Below, in pieces: positions 21,490 through 32,886 of a stretch of 64,000 nucleotides of DNA (the first letter of the stretch is position 1; each line of letters starts with the position of its first letter). Origin of the DNA: Tetradesmus obliquus (taxonomy: Eukaryota; Chlorophyta; Chlorophyceae; Sphaeropleales; Scenedesmaceae); the NCBI GenBank assembly GCA_030272155.1, contig CP126194.1, positions 5,819,501 through 5,883,500 of the forward strand, written 5' to 3'. A model generated the notes under the pieces. The model searched no databases, was not told the DNA's origin, and saw only the letters and a list, made by a program, of their open reading frames with translations. A program made the translations under genes and the position numbers.

Positions 21490-22962
21490 TCACGCCTTGC
21501 AGCAGTCGCCGCCACTCATTTTGGCCACCGCCACAGTCACACTGCAGCCATATCCGTCCATCACGCAGGTGTCATCAGTGTTGCTGCCACCGCTGCGGTT
21601 GCTGCTGCCGCTGCTGCTGCCACTGCTGGAGCTACGCAGCGAACCTGCCATGCTGTTGCTGCTGCTGCCCCAGCTGCTGGTGCGCTGCAGGCCCACAGCC
21701 ACACCACTGCTGCTGAGGGCCTGCTGCTGTGCCAGCAGGTGCTCCAGGCTGCTGCTGCGTGCCTGTTCAGCAGCCAGCTGGCACTGCAGGCCACTGTTAC
21801 TCAGCTCCAGGGTGCTGCTGCGTGCCTGTTCGTCAGCCAGCTGGCGCTGCAGGTCGCTGTTACCCAGCTGCTCCTCAGCCAGCAGGTGCTCCAGGAAGCA
21901 GAAGAGAGCCTCTCCAAAAAGTGCTTCAGCCAGCTGCTGCTTCAGGCTGCTGCTGCGTGCCTCTTCGTTGCGCAGCAGCTGGCGCACACCATCTGCCTGC
22001 TCCGCGCAGCTGGCAGCAGCATCCTTGGCTGCCTGCAGCTGCTCGGCCAGGTAAGCGTTATCTGCCTCAGCCTGCTTCAGCTGCTGCTCCAGCACAGCCG
22101 CATATGCCTTGCTGTCCTGCAGCTGGGCTGCTGCCGCTGCCAGTGCTGGGTCCTTGTTGCTCAGCTGTGCTGTTAGCAGGCTGCACTTGCTGCGGCGGCT
22201 GTACAGCTGCAGCTCTGCATCAAACAGCTGCTGCTTGACTTCTGACAGCTGCTGCTTGGCTTCTGAAGCCTGCTGCTGGGCATCTGCCAGCTGAGCATAC
22301 ACGCGGTCAAGCTTGGCCACCTGCTTGCCGCAGAATGCATTGTGTGCCTTGTCATCTGCTTTGATCTTTGACTCTAGTGCTGTCACGCGTTCCTGCAGGC
22401 GTGCTGCTCCTGCTGCACAGGCATGGTGCTGCTGGATCACACTGCTTGCTTGCTGCTGCAGTGTGGCACAGCGCGCATGCAGGGAGGCGTTGCTGGCGCC
22501 TTCAGCTGCCCAAGCCTCCCCCTGCTGGGTCAGCTCCTGCTGCAGGGCTGCGATGGTGGCGCGGCTAGCTGCCTCAGCTGCCTGCTGCTGGGACTGCTGC
22601 TGCTGCTGCAGGCTGGTGATGGCGGTTTCGAAAGCCTCCTGCTGCTGGGACAGCCGCTGCTGCAGGCTGGCGATGGTGGCGCGGTCAGCAGCACGCTCCT
22701 GCTGCAGGGCAGCGATGGTGGTGCTGCCGGCAGCAAGCTCCTGCTGCTGTGCTGCCAGCTGTGCCTTTTGGTGCAAGCACTGCATTGTTATGGTGGTCTG
22801 CAGCTGCCAGTCAGGTACCATGGAGCACAGGCAGTTGCATGCTGCCTTGCAGGAACAGCTGCTGGTGGCGCTGCTTCTGGGGGCTTGCCTGCTAGCAGCC
22901 TGTGTGGATGGGGTGAATGCAGCAGCGCAGCAGGGCAGGTGCAGAGTACAGGTCAGCCACAT
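21490..22962 (-). CDS. Long coiled-coil protein, Gln/Ala-rich
   Basis: A single open frame of up to 490 codons; the true start may be one of the internal Met codons near residues 48-60, where the heptad pattern begins. From there to about residue 400 the sequence is continuous coiled coil with repeated motifs such as TIAALQQE, TIASLQQR, ELTQQGEAW, then QLADEQARSSTLE and QLAAEQARSSSLE. The last ~70 residues are Ser/Gly-rich and disordered. No N- or C-terminal domain identifies a family; a cytoskeletal, centrosomal or Golgi-tether role is possible but is a guess. A plus-strand frame across the same bases is a shadow. Confidence 0.65.
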   Translation of the reverse strand: MWLTCTLHLPCCAAAFTPSTQAASRQAPRSSATSSCSCKAACNCLCSMVPDWQLQTTITMQCLHQKAQLAAQQQELAAGSTTIAALQQERAADRATIASLQQRLSQQQEAFETAITSLQQQQQSQQQAAEAASRATIAALQQELTQQGEAWAAEGASNASLHARCATLQQQASSVIQQHHACAAGAARLQERVTALESKIKADDKAHNAFCGKQVAKLDRVYAQLADAQQQASEAKQQLSEVKQQLFDAELQLYSRRSKCSLLTAQLSNKDPALAAAAAQLQDSKAYAAVLEQQLKQAEADNAYLAEQLQAAKDAAASCAEQADGVRQLLRNEEARSSSLKQQLAEALFGEALFCFLEHLLAEEQLGNSDLQRQLADEQARSSTLELSNSGLQCQLAAEQARSSSLEHLLAQQQALSSSGVAVGLQRTSSWGSSSNSMAGSLRSSSSGSSSGSSNRSGGSNTDDTCVMDGYGCSVTVAVAKMSGGDCCKA

Positions 22963-23988
22963 GATAGCAACTGCTTTCGAGACAGGATACTGTAAAGTTC
23001 CCTTAACTATGTATGCTTGTGTCAGCAGTGCTGCGCTTCATTGGTTGACAGCAGGAGACAGGGAAGCCAGACACATCGGGCTACAGTCATGGGCGCTGTC
23101 ATGCCATAGCAGCGACTCGAACTCAGGGCCATAAAGTGGCTGGAGTAATCGAATGCATACCTTTATATAAGCTTGATGCTCGCTGGAGGCCGCCGCAGCG
23201 CCTATGCTGGCTATGAGTTTGCTTCCCGCTCGTCCCGCCATCACGCCGGCCCGTGTACCGTACTCACAGACACAAAGTGAAGCCGTTTTGCTATAACAAC
23301 TATAAAGGAAAGCAATTGTTAACTTGTGCAAAGCAGCACCGCTGCCAATGTAGTGTCTGTGAGCGAAGATTGTTGCTGACGGGAACAAAGAAAGACAGGC
23401 CTGAATGCTTGTATACACGCAGGCAGAGTGAAAACATGTGTTGTCACTGAGGCACTCCTTTGAGCGACACGACCACTTATAGTGTCCTGCAGGTCGGCTC
23501 GTGCGACCTGAGGGTTTTTCACTGCAGCTCCGACAGCCCTGGGAGATACGGCTTGCAGCACCTTCCGGAGCTGCAACAGCTGTAAAAGGCGTGAGCAGCA
23601 ACAGCACACAACAACGGAATCCGTTGCAGCTGGCAGTTGCGTTCCTTGCTTTGCTGACCAACATTCAGTGCCAGCTAGCAATCACGACCTGTGGCACTAT
23701 GCAGCACATTCGCAACTGTGCGCTAGCAGCACATGCATCACCAACACCATGAAGTTGGGGAGTGCACCAAGCAGTACAAATGCTTACAAAATGGCCTGCT
23801 CGAGCCTATACATGTCAACACAACGACGCATGCATGATGCTGGTGGCATCCTCAGTGCTGCCATGCCAGCACATGCTGCAGCTTTATAGGCCTCCCGTCA
23901 AGCCCCTCACTTTAAATGTTTAAAGACAGCAGTCCTGCAAACTATGATCCTCAAGCTCACATCCCATTCAACAGAACTTGCTCCTGAG
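22963..23988. other. Gene-free stretch
   Basis: No exon with convincing phase, splice sites or motif. The CAG-tract density is lower than in the neighbouring genes. Confidence 0.45.
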
Positions 23989-26183
23989 CTACTGCAGCAG
24001 CAGCTTCAGCCCAGCGCATTCCTGACTAGCCTGGCCACAGCTGCCTGCACTAGGCCGGCCCTGCCCCGCCCTGCCCCGCCCTGCCCACAGCCGCACCTGC
24101 AGCACACATGCAGCACAGGCAGCAGAACAGCAGCAGCAGCACCTGCATGAGCACTGCCATCCGTCGCTGCATTGCCGATACAGCAGACTGAAAAGTGCGG
24201 TGTGCACAGCAGCATGTCACTATCACCAGAGTCGCTGCAATTCAGGCACTGCATGCTCCTGCCTCTCACCTGTGCATAGTCTGCCGCAAACCGCGCCAGC
24301 CTCTCTGCATGCTGCTGCTGCTGCTGCTGCTGCTGGGCGCTCTCCAGCCCCTCCAGTGCCTCAGCCACCTGCAGTGCCAGCTCATCAGGCAGCCCGTAGT
24401 GGTCCAGGAGCCCAAACAGGCCCGGCTCAGCATCAACAACAGGGCTGTCAGCAGACCAGGACGCCAGGCTGAAGGGGCCAGGGGCGGCTGATGCTGCTGC
24501 AGGGGGGGCAGTGGTGGCGGCAGCCAGGTCGCCTGCTGGCGCTGCTGCTGCCACCGCTGTCCCTACTGCCACTCCTGCAGCTGCTGACAGTGCTGGCCCA
24601 GGCTGGGCTGCTGAACAGGCAGGTGCCCGGATCGCTTGCTTTGCTGCACCTGCTGCCGCTGCTGCCGCCGCTGCCGCTGAATCACCTGCTGGCTTGCCTG
24701 TTGGCAGTGCTGCTGGCACTGCTGGTGCTTCTGCTGTTACTGGTGGAGATTCCGGCTTATGCTTGACTGCTGGCTCAGGTGCTGCTGTTGACCCTGCTGG
24801 TGAAGGTGCTGGCTCAGGCTTGGCTGCTCGGCCACCTGCCTGTACAGCATGGGATGCTTGCTGTGCTGCACCTGCTGCTGCACCTGCTGCCACTGCATGA
24901 CCTGCTGGCTCCCTTGTTGGCAGTGTTGCTGGGCCAGCTGCTTCCAATGCTGCTGCTCCTGCTGCTGCTGGCTCTGCAGGTGAAGGTACTGGCTCATGCT
25001 TGACTGCTGGCGCACCTGCCTGTACTGCATGGGATGCTTGCTGTGCTGCACCTGCTGCTGCACCTGCTGCTGCTGCTGCCATCACCTGCTGGCTGCCTTG
25101 TTGGCAGTGCTGCTGACCCAGCTTGCGCTGCTGGCGCTGCTGCTGCTGGTGGTGGTGGTGCTGGTGGTGGAAGTCCCGGCTCATGCCTGACTGCTGACGC
25201 TGCTGTGGCTGCTGACATGGCTGGGAGAGGTGACTTCTCATGCTGGGCTGCTGGCACAGCTGCCTGCACAGCCTGTGCCGTGTCCTGGACTGCACCAGCC
25301 CTCGCTGCTGCCTTTGCATTACTTGGTGACTCGCCTGTCGACAGTTATGCTGGCACTGCTCCAGCTGCTGGCCCTGGTGCTGCTGCTGCTGCTGCTGCTG
25401 CTGGTGGAAGCCCTGGCTCATGCTTGACTGCTGGCGCACCTGCCTGTACAGCCTGTGCCGCTTGCTGACCTGCACTTGCCGCCACCGCTGCTGCTGCTGC
25501 TGCTGCCATTGCATCACCTGCTAGCTCGCCTGTTGGCAGTGCTGCTGGCCCTGCTCCTGCTGCTGGGCCTACTCCCGCTGCTGGCGCTGTTGCTGCTGCA
25601 TCTGCTGGTGGAAGTCCCGGCTCATGCTTGACTGCTGGCGGAGGTAATTTTTTCTGCTTGACTGCTAGCACAGATGCATGTGCAACATGTGCCGCTTCCT
25701 GAGCTGCATCTGCTGCTGCCGCTGTCGCCGCTGCTGCCATTGCATCACCTGCCGGCTTGCACGTCAGCAGTGCTGCTGGCTCTGCTCCCGTTGCTCGCGC
25801 TGCACCCGCTGCTAGCGCAGCGACTCCTGGTGGTGCTGCTGCTGCTGCTGCTGCTGCTGCTAGTGGTGGTGGTAATGGAGCGACCGGCTCATGCTTGACT
25901 GCTGGCGCTGGTGCTGCTGCTGCTGCTGTTGCTGGAGGAGGTGTCTGCTCATGCTCGACTGCTGGCACAGCTGCCTGTACAGCCTGAGCCACTTCCAGGG
26001 CGGCACCTGCCGCTGCTCTTGCGGTTACAGCAGTAGCAGCATGGCCCCGCAGCTGCCGCAACCCCAGGCTGTCCTTGCAGGCAACGCCAACTGCTGTTGG
26101 ATAGTCACTGTTACCAGACCTACTGATGGTCTGCTGATGCACCTCACTGACATCAAGTGTGCCTGATGCCTCGTGTGCAGCTA

Positions 26184-26236
<53 letters not shown>

Positions 26237-26495
26237 ACAACAACGACGGCAGCTGCAGCCGTCCTCGCAGGCCAGCACTGTGAGCTGCTGCCTGCTGCTG
26301 AGGTGGGCCCCTTGCATGTGCTGCTGCTGCATTTGCTTACGCTGCCTGCAGCTGCACTGTCGTCAGCTGTGGCCTGGTCACCAGTAGCAGCAGCAGGAGC
26401 AGCAGCAACAGCAGCAGCCTTGCCTGGCAAGGCTGACGCTGCAGGCGTGGTGAGCAGGGCTTGCGGAGGCCTCATCTGCTGCTGCTGTGGTCGGG

Positions 26496-26527
<32 letters not shown>

Positions 26528-26776
26528 ATCAGGGTCACCCTAGCGGCCAGCGGCAGCTGCTGTCCTGACAGCATGCTGTGCGGCTGTGCTGCTGGCAATT
26601 GTGGCTGCTGCTGCTGCTGCTGCTGCCGCCGCCAAGGCGGTGGATTGGCTGGTGGTAGTGGGCGCACGCAAATGTCACCTGCTGCTGATGGCCTGCTGAC
26701 CATGTTTACTGGCTGCACTGCTGGCTTCTGCGGCAGCGGCTGCTGTAGCAGGGTTTGGTGGCACCCACCCTGCTGC

Positions 26777-26808
<32 letters not shown>

Positions 26809-29800
26809 ACCTGGCAGCATGCCCTGCGTTGCTGGCAACTGCTGCTGCTGCTGCTGCTGCCGCCAAGAGGGCGGATGGGCTGGTGGTGCTGCGCGCATGT
26901 GGACGTTGTGTGCCAAAATTGGCCTGCTGTCCATGTGTGGTGGCTGCAGTGGCTGCTGTGATGGGGTCTGGTGGCACCCACCCTGCTGCCGCTGCTGACC
27001 TGGCAGCATGCCCTGTGGCTGCATTGCTGGCAACTGCTGCTGCTGCTGCTGCCATGGCGGCGCTTGGGCGGGTAGTGCTGGGTGCATTTGGATGTGCTGT
27101 GCCGCTGGTGGCCTGCTGTCTTGGTTTAGTGTTGCTGGCTGCTGCAGCAGTGACTGCTGTGGCATGGTTTGGTGGCACCCACGCTGCTGCTGCTGCTGCT
27201 GCTGGTGACCTGGCAGCGTGCTTTGAGGTTGCAGTGCTGGCAACTCCTGGCACTGCTCGTGCAGCTGCCAAGGAAGCGGGTGGGCGAGTGGTGCTGGCCG
27301 CATGTGGAATTGTGGCACCACTGGTGGCCAGCTGACCATGTTGCTGGGCTGCATTGGTGGCTGCATTGCTGGTTGCAGCAGCGGCTGCTGCAGCAGCTGC
27401 GGCTGCGGCGCCCTCGGTGCCGGCATCCCTGCCATGAGGTAAGGAGGTGGATGGCTTACAGTAGCAGGCGCTTGCGGCAGCATTGCGGGCAGCACAGCAG
27501 GTGGCCTGGCAGACACTGTGATAACTGCGCCCGCGTGCATTGCACCCAGCTGCATTGCCGCATGCCTTGCACCCAGCTGCATTGCTGACAGCGGCCGCTG
27601 CTGCTGCTGCTGCTGCTGCTGGGCTGGCGCCCCTGCTGCGATGCGAGAGAAGAGATACCTGCACGCAGAGGGTGACAACTGCGGCGGCATCTGCGGCGGC
27701 ATTGGTGGTGGCATGGCTGGCGGCTGCTGCGCTCGCATTGGTCGAGGGTTGGGTGGTGGCATGCCAGGTAGCTGCTGCTGCGGTGGTGGTGGCACGGCAG
27801 GCGGCTGCGGCGGCATCTGCAGCGGCATTGGTGGTGGCACGTCAGGATGCTGCTGCTGCGCGGCATTGGTGGCGGCGGTGGTGGCGGCACGTCAGGCTGC
27901 TGCTGCTGCGGCGGCAGTGGTGGTGGTGGCATGGCAGGCGGCCTTGGAGGCGGTATTGCAGCCGGATGGCCGGCACCTTGCAGCATCATCTGCACTGCTG
28001 GCAAACGATGCTGCTGCTCCTGCTGCTGCTGCTGCTGCTGCTGCCGCCGCCGCTGCTGCTGTCGCTGCCGTCGCTGCTGCTGCTGCTGCTGCTGCTGGGT
28101 GATGCCGCAGCTGCCTGCGCTGCATGACTCATCGCCAGATGCAGCTGCAGGGGTAGGGGTGAGGATAGGAGCCGTGGGGAGTGGAGCTGTCCTGACACTT
28201 GCTTGTGCTGCTGCTGCATTGCTGCCACACATGGCCAAAGCAGCAGTTGCAACACCCTGCTCTGCTGCTACTGCTGGACCTGTGACTGCTGAAACGGTTG
28301 CTGCTGCAGTGGCTTTGACAGCAGCTTTTGCTCTGCGTGCAAAAGCTGGATTGATGCGGATGGTCTTGACTGCTGCAGGACCTGCACGTGTGTGGCCAGC
28401 CTCATCTGACTGCCTGGCTCCAGCCGCTGGCAGTGCTACTTGGTGTGCTGATGATGCCCCTGCCTGACCTGCTGCAGCAGCAGCACCAGCAGCTGCTGCT
28501 GCTTCACCAGCAGCAATGTTGCCACTGCTTGAGCTGGGATAAGGCCCTAGTGCTGCTGCAGGAGCAGCGCGCTGAGCTGCGTTGAGGGCAGCAGCGGCCG
28601 TCGCAGAAGAACTAGGGGGCTGGCAGCCCTGCTCCTGCTTCATCACCTGCTGCTGCTGCTGCTGCGCTGTAGCAGGTGGCTGCGCAGTTGGCGTCAACTT
28701 GCTGTTGGATGCTGCAGCTGCTGCTGCCGGCGGCTTGGTTGCTTCAGCTGCAGGACGGCAGGCTGTGGTTGCTTCAACCACAGCTGTTGGCACTGTCTCC
28801 TGCTGCTGTTGCTGTTGCTGCTGCTGCTGCTGCTGGCTTGCTGTGTCAGCCGTGGGTGGCGCAGCTGCTGTGTTGGCGCCCGATGGCAGAGCGCCCTTGA
28901 GTGCTGTGCCCTTGGTGCTGTCTAGCCTGCTAAGCTCTGCAGCAGCAGAGCAGCCTGCCACTGTTGTGCCGCTGCCCTGCTGGTTGTGCTTGCTGGGTGC
29001 CAGCTCGACACTGCTGATGCTCATGCTGCTGCCGCTGCTGTTGGTGTCAGTGCTGCTGCTGTCACTGCTGTCACTGCTGCTGGTCTTGCTGCATTTCCTA
29101 CTCCTGCTTTTGCTCCTGCTCCTGCTGTAATCCCTGCTCCTGCTTCTGATTTTGCCGTGTTCTCTGCTGCTGCTGCTTTTGCTGCGTCCACTGCCTCTGC
29201 TCCTGCTTCTGTTGCGTCTCCTGCCCCTGCTTTTGCTGCGCTCGCTGCTCCTGCTTCTGCTGCGCCGCCTACCCCTGTTCCTGCTTCTGCTGCGCTTCCC
29301 GCTCCTGCTCCTGCTCCTGCTCCTACCTCTGTTTCTGCTGTTATCCTCGCCGCCCGCTGCAGCGGCCTCTGCAGCTGCGCTGCTGCTGGCACCAGCACCA
29401 CCCACCATGCGCGCAGCTGGTGCTACGCTAGGCATGATTATTCCTGCAAGCAGCTTAGCTTCCGCATCGCCTGCCACAGCCCCATGAGCAGCAGCAGCAG
29501 CACCAGGAGCAGTTAAGTGCAGCAGCACACACTGTGGGCCAAGCCTGCACCCTCCCTCACCAGACAGCAAGCCATAATCGCTGCCGGGTTTAGCCCGCTG
29601 CGCCAGCATCTGCTGCTGCGTAGCCTGCAGCGCCGCCAGCTGCTGCTTTGCCGTCACAGTGAAGTGCCAGCTGGCCCCATGTGTGGCACGCATCTTATTG
29701 CTGAACTGCTCATAAGCCTCCAGAAGCCATGCCTGCCGCTGCTCTGGCTGCTGCGCCCTGCCAGGGTGTGTGCAGCGCAGCCAGTTGTCTAGCAACGTCT

Positions 29801-31268
29801 GCAGCAGCTGCAGCTGCCCCAGCACCATGCCGCGGCGCTGCAGATCCGCCAGCGCCGAGTTCCGCTGTACTACGCTTGCTCCAGGTGTCGCTGCGAACTT
29901 GGCGGCTGACTTGCAGGAAAGCCCACCATTAGCAGCTGAGCGCCAGGATATGTGGTTCCAGTCTATGTGCCTGCCTATGCTCCTGCTCCTGCTTCTGCTG
30001 CTGCTGCGACGGCTGCGGCTGTGGCTGCGGCGCTGGCTGCTGGCTGCAACGTTGTCGGCTAACTTGCAGGATGCTGCACGGGCAGCAGCTGCAGAGTGCC
30101 GCCAGAGCTCGTCGCTGTAGATGCGCCGGCGCCGGCTCCTGCTTCTGCTGCGGTGCCGCGCTGCACTAACACTGCGCTTTCTGCTGTCACTGCGGCTGCG
30201 GCGCTGACTGCTGCTGCTTTTGCTGCCTTGCTGACGCCTGCTGCTGCGCCGCGGGGACCTGCTGCGCCCCTTCTGCTGTGCACCCTGTGATGCTTTGTCC
30301 CTGCAACCCCTGCTGCTGCTGCGGCGGCTGCGGCTGCGGCTGCGGTTGCGGCTGCCAGGACAGATGCGCCTGCTGCCATCACCACCTGCTGCCGCTGCTG
30401 CTGCTGCTGCCGTGCCTGCTGCTGTCGTTTGGCGCTCTTTACTTCGACCCCTGTTGCGGATATGTTGACTGGCTGAGAGCGGTTTGGGTTTGCGCAGTAG
30501 CTGCTGCTGCTGCTTCTGCTGCTGCTGGTCTCGCTCTGGTTGTGACTTGTTTTCTACATCGTTTTCAAATGCATACGAGCTGTACGCACCCAACACCTCT
30601 TGCTGCTGTTGTTGCTGCCCTGCACTTGCTGGCTTGCTGTGCGCAGCCCATCGTTCCTGCAAGGCTGCTGCTAGCAGCTTCTGCTCTTCCTGCAAGGCTG
30701 CTGCTAGCTCTTGCTCTTCCTGCAGAGCGGTTGCAAGCTCCTGCTTTTCCTGCAAGGCTGCTGCTGGCTTCTGCTTTTCCTGCAAGCCTGCTGCTGGCTT
30801 CTGCTTTTCCTGCACGCCTGCTGCTGGCTTCTGCTTTTCCTGCAAGGCTGCTGCTGGCTTCTGCTCTTCCTGCAAGGCTGCTGCTAGCTTCTGCTCTTCC
30901 TGCAGCATTGCGTGCTGGCTGCCAAGGCCCTGCATAGCCAGCTGCTGCCCCTCCTGCTGCTGTGGCATACCTGCAGGCTGCACAGGCAGCAGCGCAGCAC
31001 ACTCAGCCTCGTAAGCAGCACACTCAGCCTCGTAAGCAGCACACTCAGCCTCGTAAGCAGCACACTCAGCCTCGTAAGCAGCACACTCAGCCTCGTAAGC
31101 AGCACACTCAGCCTCGTAAGCAGCACACTCAGCCTCGTAAGCAGCACACTCAGCCTCGTAAGCAGCACACTCAGCCTCGTAAGCAGCAAGTTGCTGCAGC
31201 TGTGCAGCATAGCCGTGCTGAGGGCAGCGCAGCGGGCATTGCTCTGCTGCTGCCTTTGCTGTTCCTAT

Positions 31269-31312
<44 letters not shown>

Positions 31313-31915
31313 GCCATGCTTCCAGCAGTTGGTAGTTTGCCTCATTCTCAGGGCAGCGCGGCTGCAGTAGCAGCAGCTGCACCACCAGCCGCTGGCTCCC
31401 AGCAGCAGCAGCACCTGCGCTGTCATGCGAGCTGCCAGCCAGCGCTGTAGTGCCTGCTATGCACCAGCCCTTGCTATACTCGACTAGAGTTTCTGCAAGC
31501 TCTTGGCCGCACAGGCTGCAGCAGCAAACAAAAGATCACAGCAAGCAGGGATCAGGGATAGTCGCTTAGCCCCGAGCATGCATCACACCCATATTTGCAA
31601 CTGCTGCTGCACACATGCCCTGTAACGCAGCTACCTTGAGGGAAACCCCCACAACCTAGCTAGATTATGATGAACAGAAAGCTTAACTAACAACAGCAAT
31701 GGCAACCTTTATGGTAAGTCACGGTTGTGCTGCTCACCTGTGGCTGCCGTCCTGGTGTGCCTGCAGTGTTTCCAGGCTGGGCAGCACATTGCTGATGCTG
31801 CCCACGCAGCCCACACAGCCGTGCTGCTGGCCCAGGGGGTGCTGCTCCACACTGACATCAACCAGCTGCAGGTCTACAGAGCAGCAGCAGCCGGGACTGG
31901 GCAGCAGGTCTGATG

Positions 31916-31953
<38 letters not shown>

Positions 31954-32207
31954 TGGGGTGCCTGTTCCCCAACCTCGGATGCTGCAAGCGCTGCCTGCAA
32001 GAGGCCGCTTGGCAGCCACAGTTTGCTGAAATGCTCGCCTATCACAACATGCTGCCAGCCAGAACGCAGACAGACGATGAACCGGACACAATCTGCAGGT
32101 AGATCAAGAGGCACATGTGATGCCACCTTCACCTGCGCCTGCTGCTGCTGTTGCTGGGGTGCTGCACAGTGCAGCTGCTGATCAACACTCTCCTCCTGCA
32201 GCCCCAT
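23989..32207 (-). CDS. Giant SR-, Ala-, Pro- and Gln-rich nuclear-type protein
   Basis: Exon 1 is 32207-31738 (ATG at 32207). Exon 2 begins at 31515, in phase (joined peptide LCGQELAETLVEYSKGWCIA), and runs to about 24270; a short last exon may end at 23989. Exon 1 has a compact, possibly folded region (VKVASHVPLDLPADCVRFIV). Next come nine AYEAECA repeats, eight ~10-residue ALQEEQKPAA-type coiled repeats, then SR/RS-rich blocks around two related modules (WRHSAAAARAASCKLADNVA and WRSAANGGLSCKSAAKFAA) and a helical stretch (WLLEAYEQFSNKMRATHGAS). The remainder is poly-Q, poly-P and about eight degenerate AVKHEP/PAGDAM repeats. The estimated length is more than 2,500 residues. SR content suggests a splicing or transcription scaffold; no family recognised. 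The frame shifts by one base near 27860 and twice more at 25.1-25.35 kb, all inside repeats, so sequence error, short introns or real disruption must be distinguished. Confidence 0.55.
30640..30905 (-). repeat. ~30-bp coding repeat, coiled-coil units
   Basis: About eight units of 30 bp read on the minus strand as ALQEEQKPAA-like decapeptides (variants AGVQEKQKP, TALQEEQEL). The unit length is a multiple of three, so copy-number changes stay in frame. Confidence 0.9.
31002..31192 (-). repeat. Nine-copy 21-bp coding repeat (AYEAECA)
   Basis: Nine near-identical copies of the plus-strand unit CACTCAGCCTCGTAAGCAG plus two bases. On the minus strand each encodes Ala-Tyr-Glu-Ala-Glu-Cys-Ala. The near-perfect identity indicates recent expansion or homogenisation inside the coding region of the giant protein gene. 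Confidence 0.95.
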
Positions 32208-32886
32208 TTCCGGATCGTTGCCTACTGTTTATGATCGAGCAACACACACCGATCGCCGCTAGGTAGCTGTGTTGCCCTTTTGGACTCTTCAAACACGGGC
32301 ATGGAAAGGCACGGCACAATCTCTTTACTGATTGACAAACTTAGCGCCGCTCTATATTATTCAAGTGCTCAACGTCAGCCAAGCCGCGAAGGTGACAAGA
32401 TGCTGTCGCCACGGTTTGCAGGTCGACAGTTTTCACAGCAATGCTGCATGCTGCCGCACGTCAAACGCCAAACAACACATTCAAAGAAACTGGCCTACAC
32501 TCTTGCAATGCAACGCAGGGCCAGGGATGATGAGTTGATTTCAAACCAAGGTTCCCGCGTGGACCGCTACGGACGTAGGCGTGCATGTCTGGCTCCGGAA
32601 GATTGAAAAGCTCACACATGTCGGCGGCCTGTAGTTTAATAAATGGGCCTGCCTCATCCACCCCAGGCCAGCCCTGACTTTGACACATTGCGCTCAGTGA
32701 CAATGCAGCAGCAGCAACAGCACAACATGCTGCAGCATGTTGTGCTGCAACTGCCACCACGATACACGCTAGCAACGTTGCAGGAAGTCAAGCATTGCCG
32801 TAGCACAGCGTGTTCGCCATAATGACACGCTGCTGCTGGTGGCGTCTTCACTGCTGCTATGCCAGCACATATGTGCATACTCCAGA
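32208..32886. other. Intergenic region upstream of the giant gene
   Basis: Probably contains the promoter of the minus-strand giant gene. A plus-strand open frame at 32280-32606 has no recognisable motif, so I do not call it a gene. Confidence 0.45.

Noticed and set aside
21391-22238. Plus-strand frames across the coiled-coil gene
   Set aside because: Leu/Ala/Cys-rich antisense shadows of the Gln/Ala-rich minus-strand coding sequence.
22820-22960. Plus-strand ATG with a signal-peptide-like stretch (LLVALLLGACLLAACVDG)
   Set aside because: A donor-like GTGCAG follows, but no partner exon was found downstream, and the stretch is antisense to the Ala/Gln-rich gene, which produces such Leu/Ala strings by chance.
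24195-31450. Many plus-strand Leu/Cys/Ala-rich frames
   Set aside because: Antisense shadows of CAG-rich coding sequence on the minus strand.
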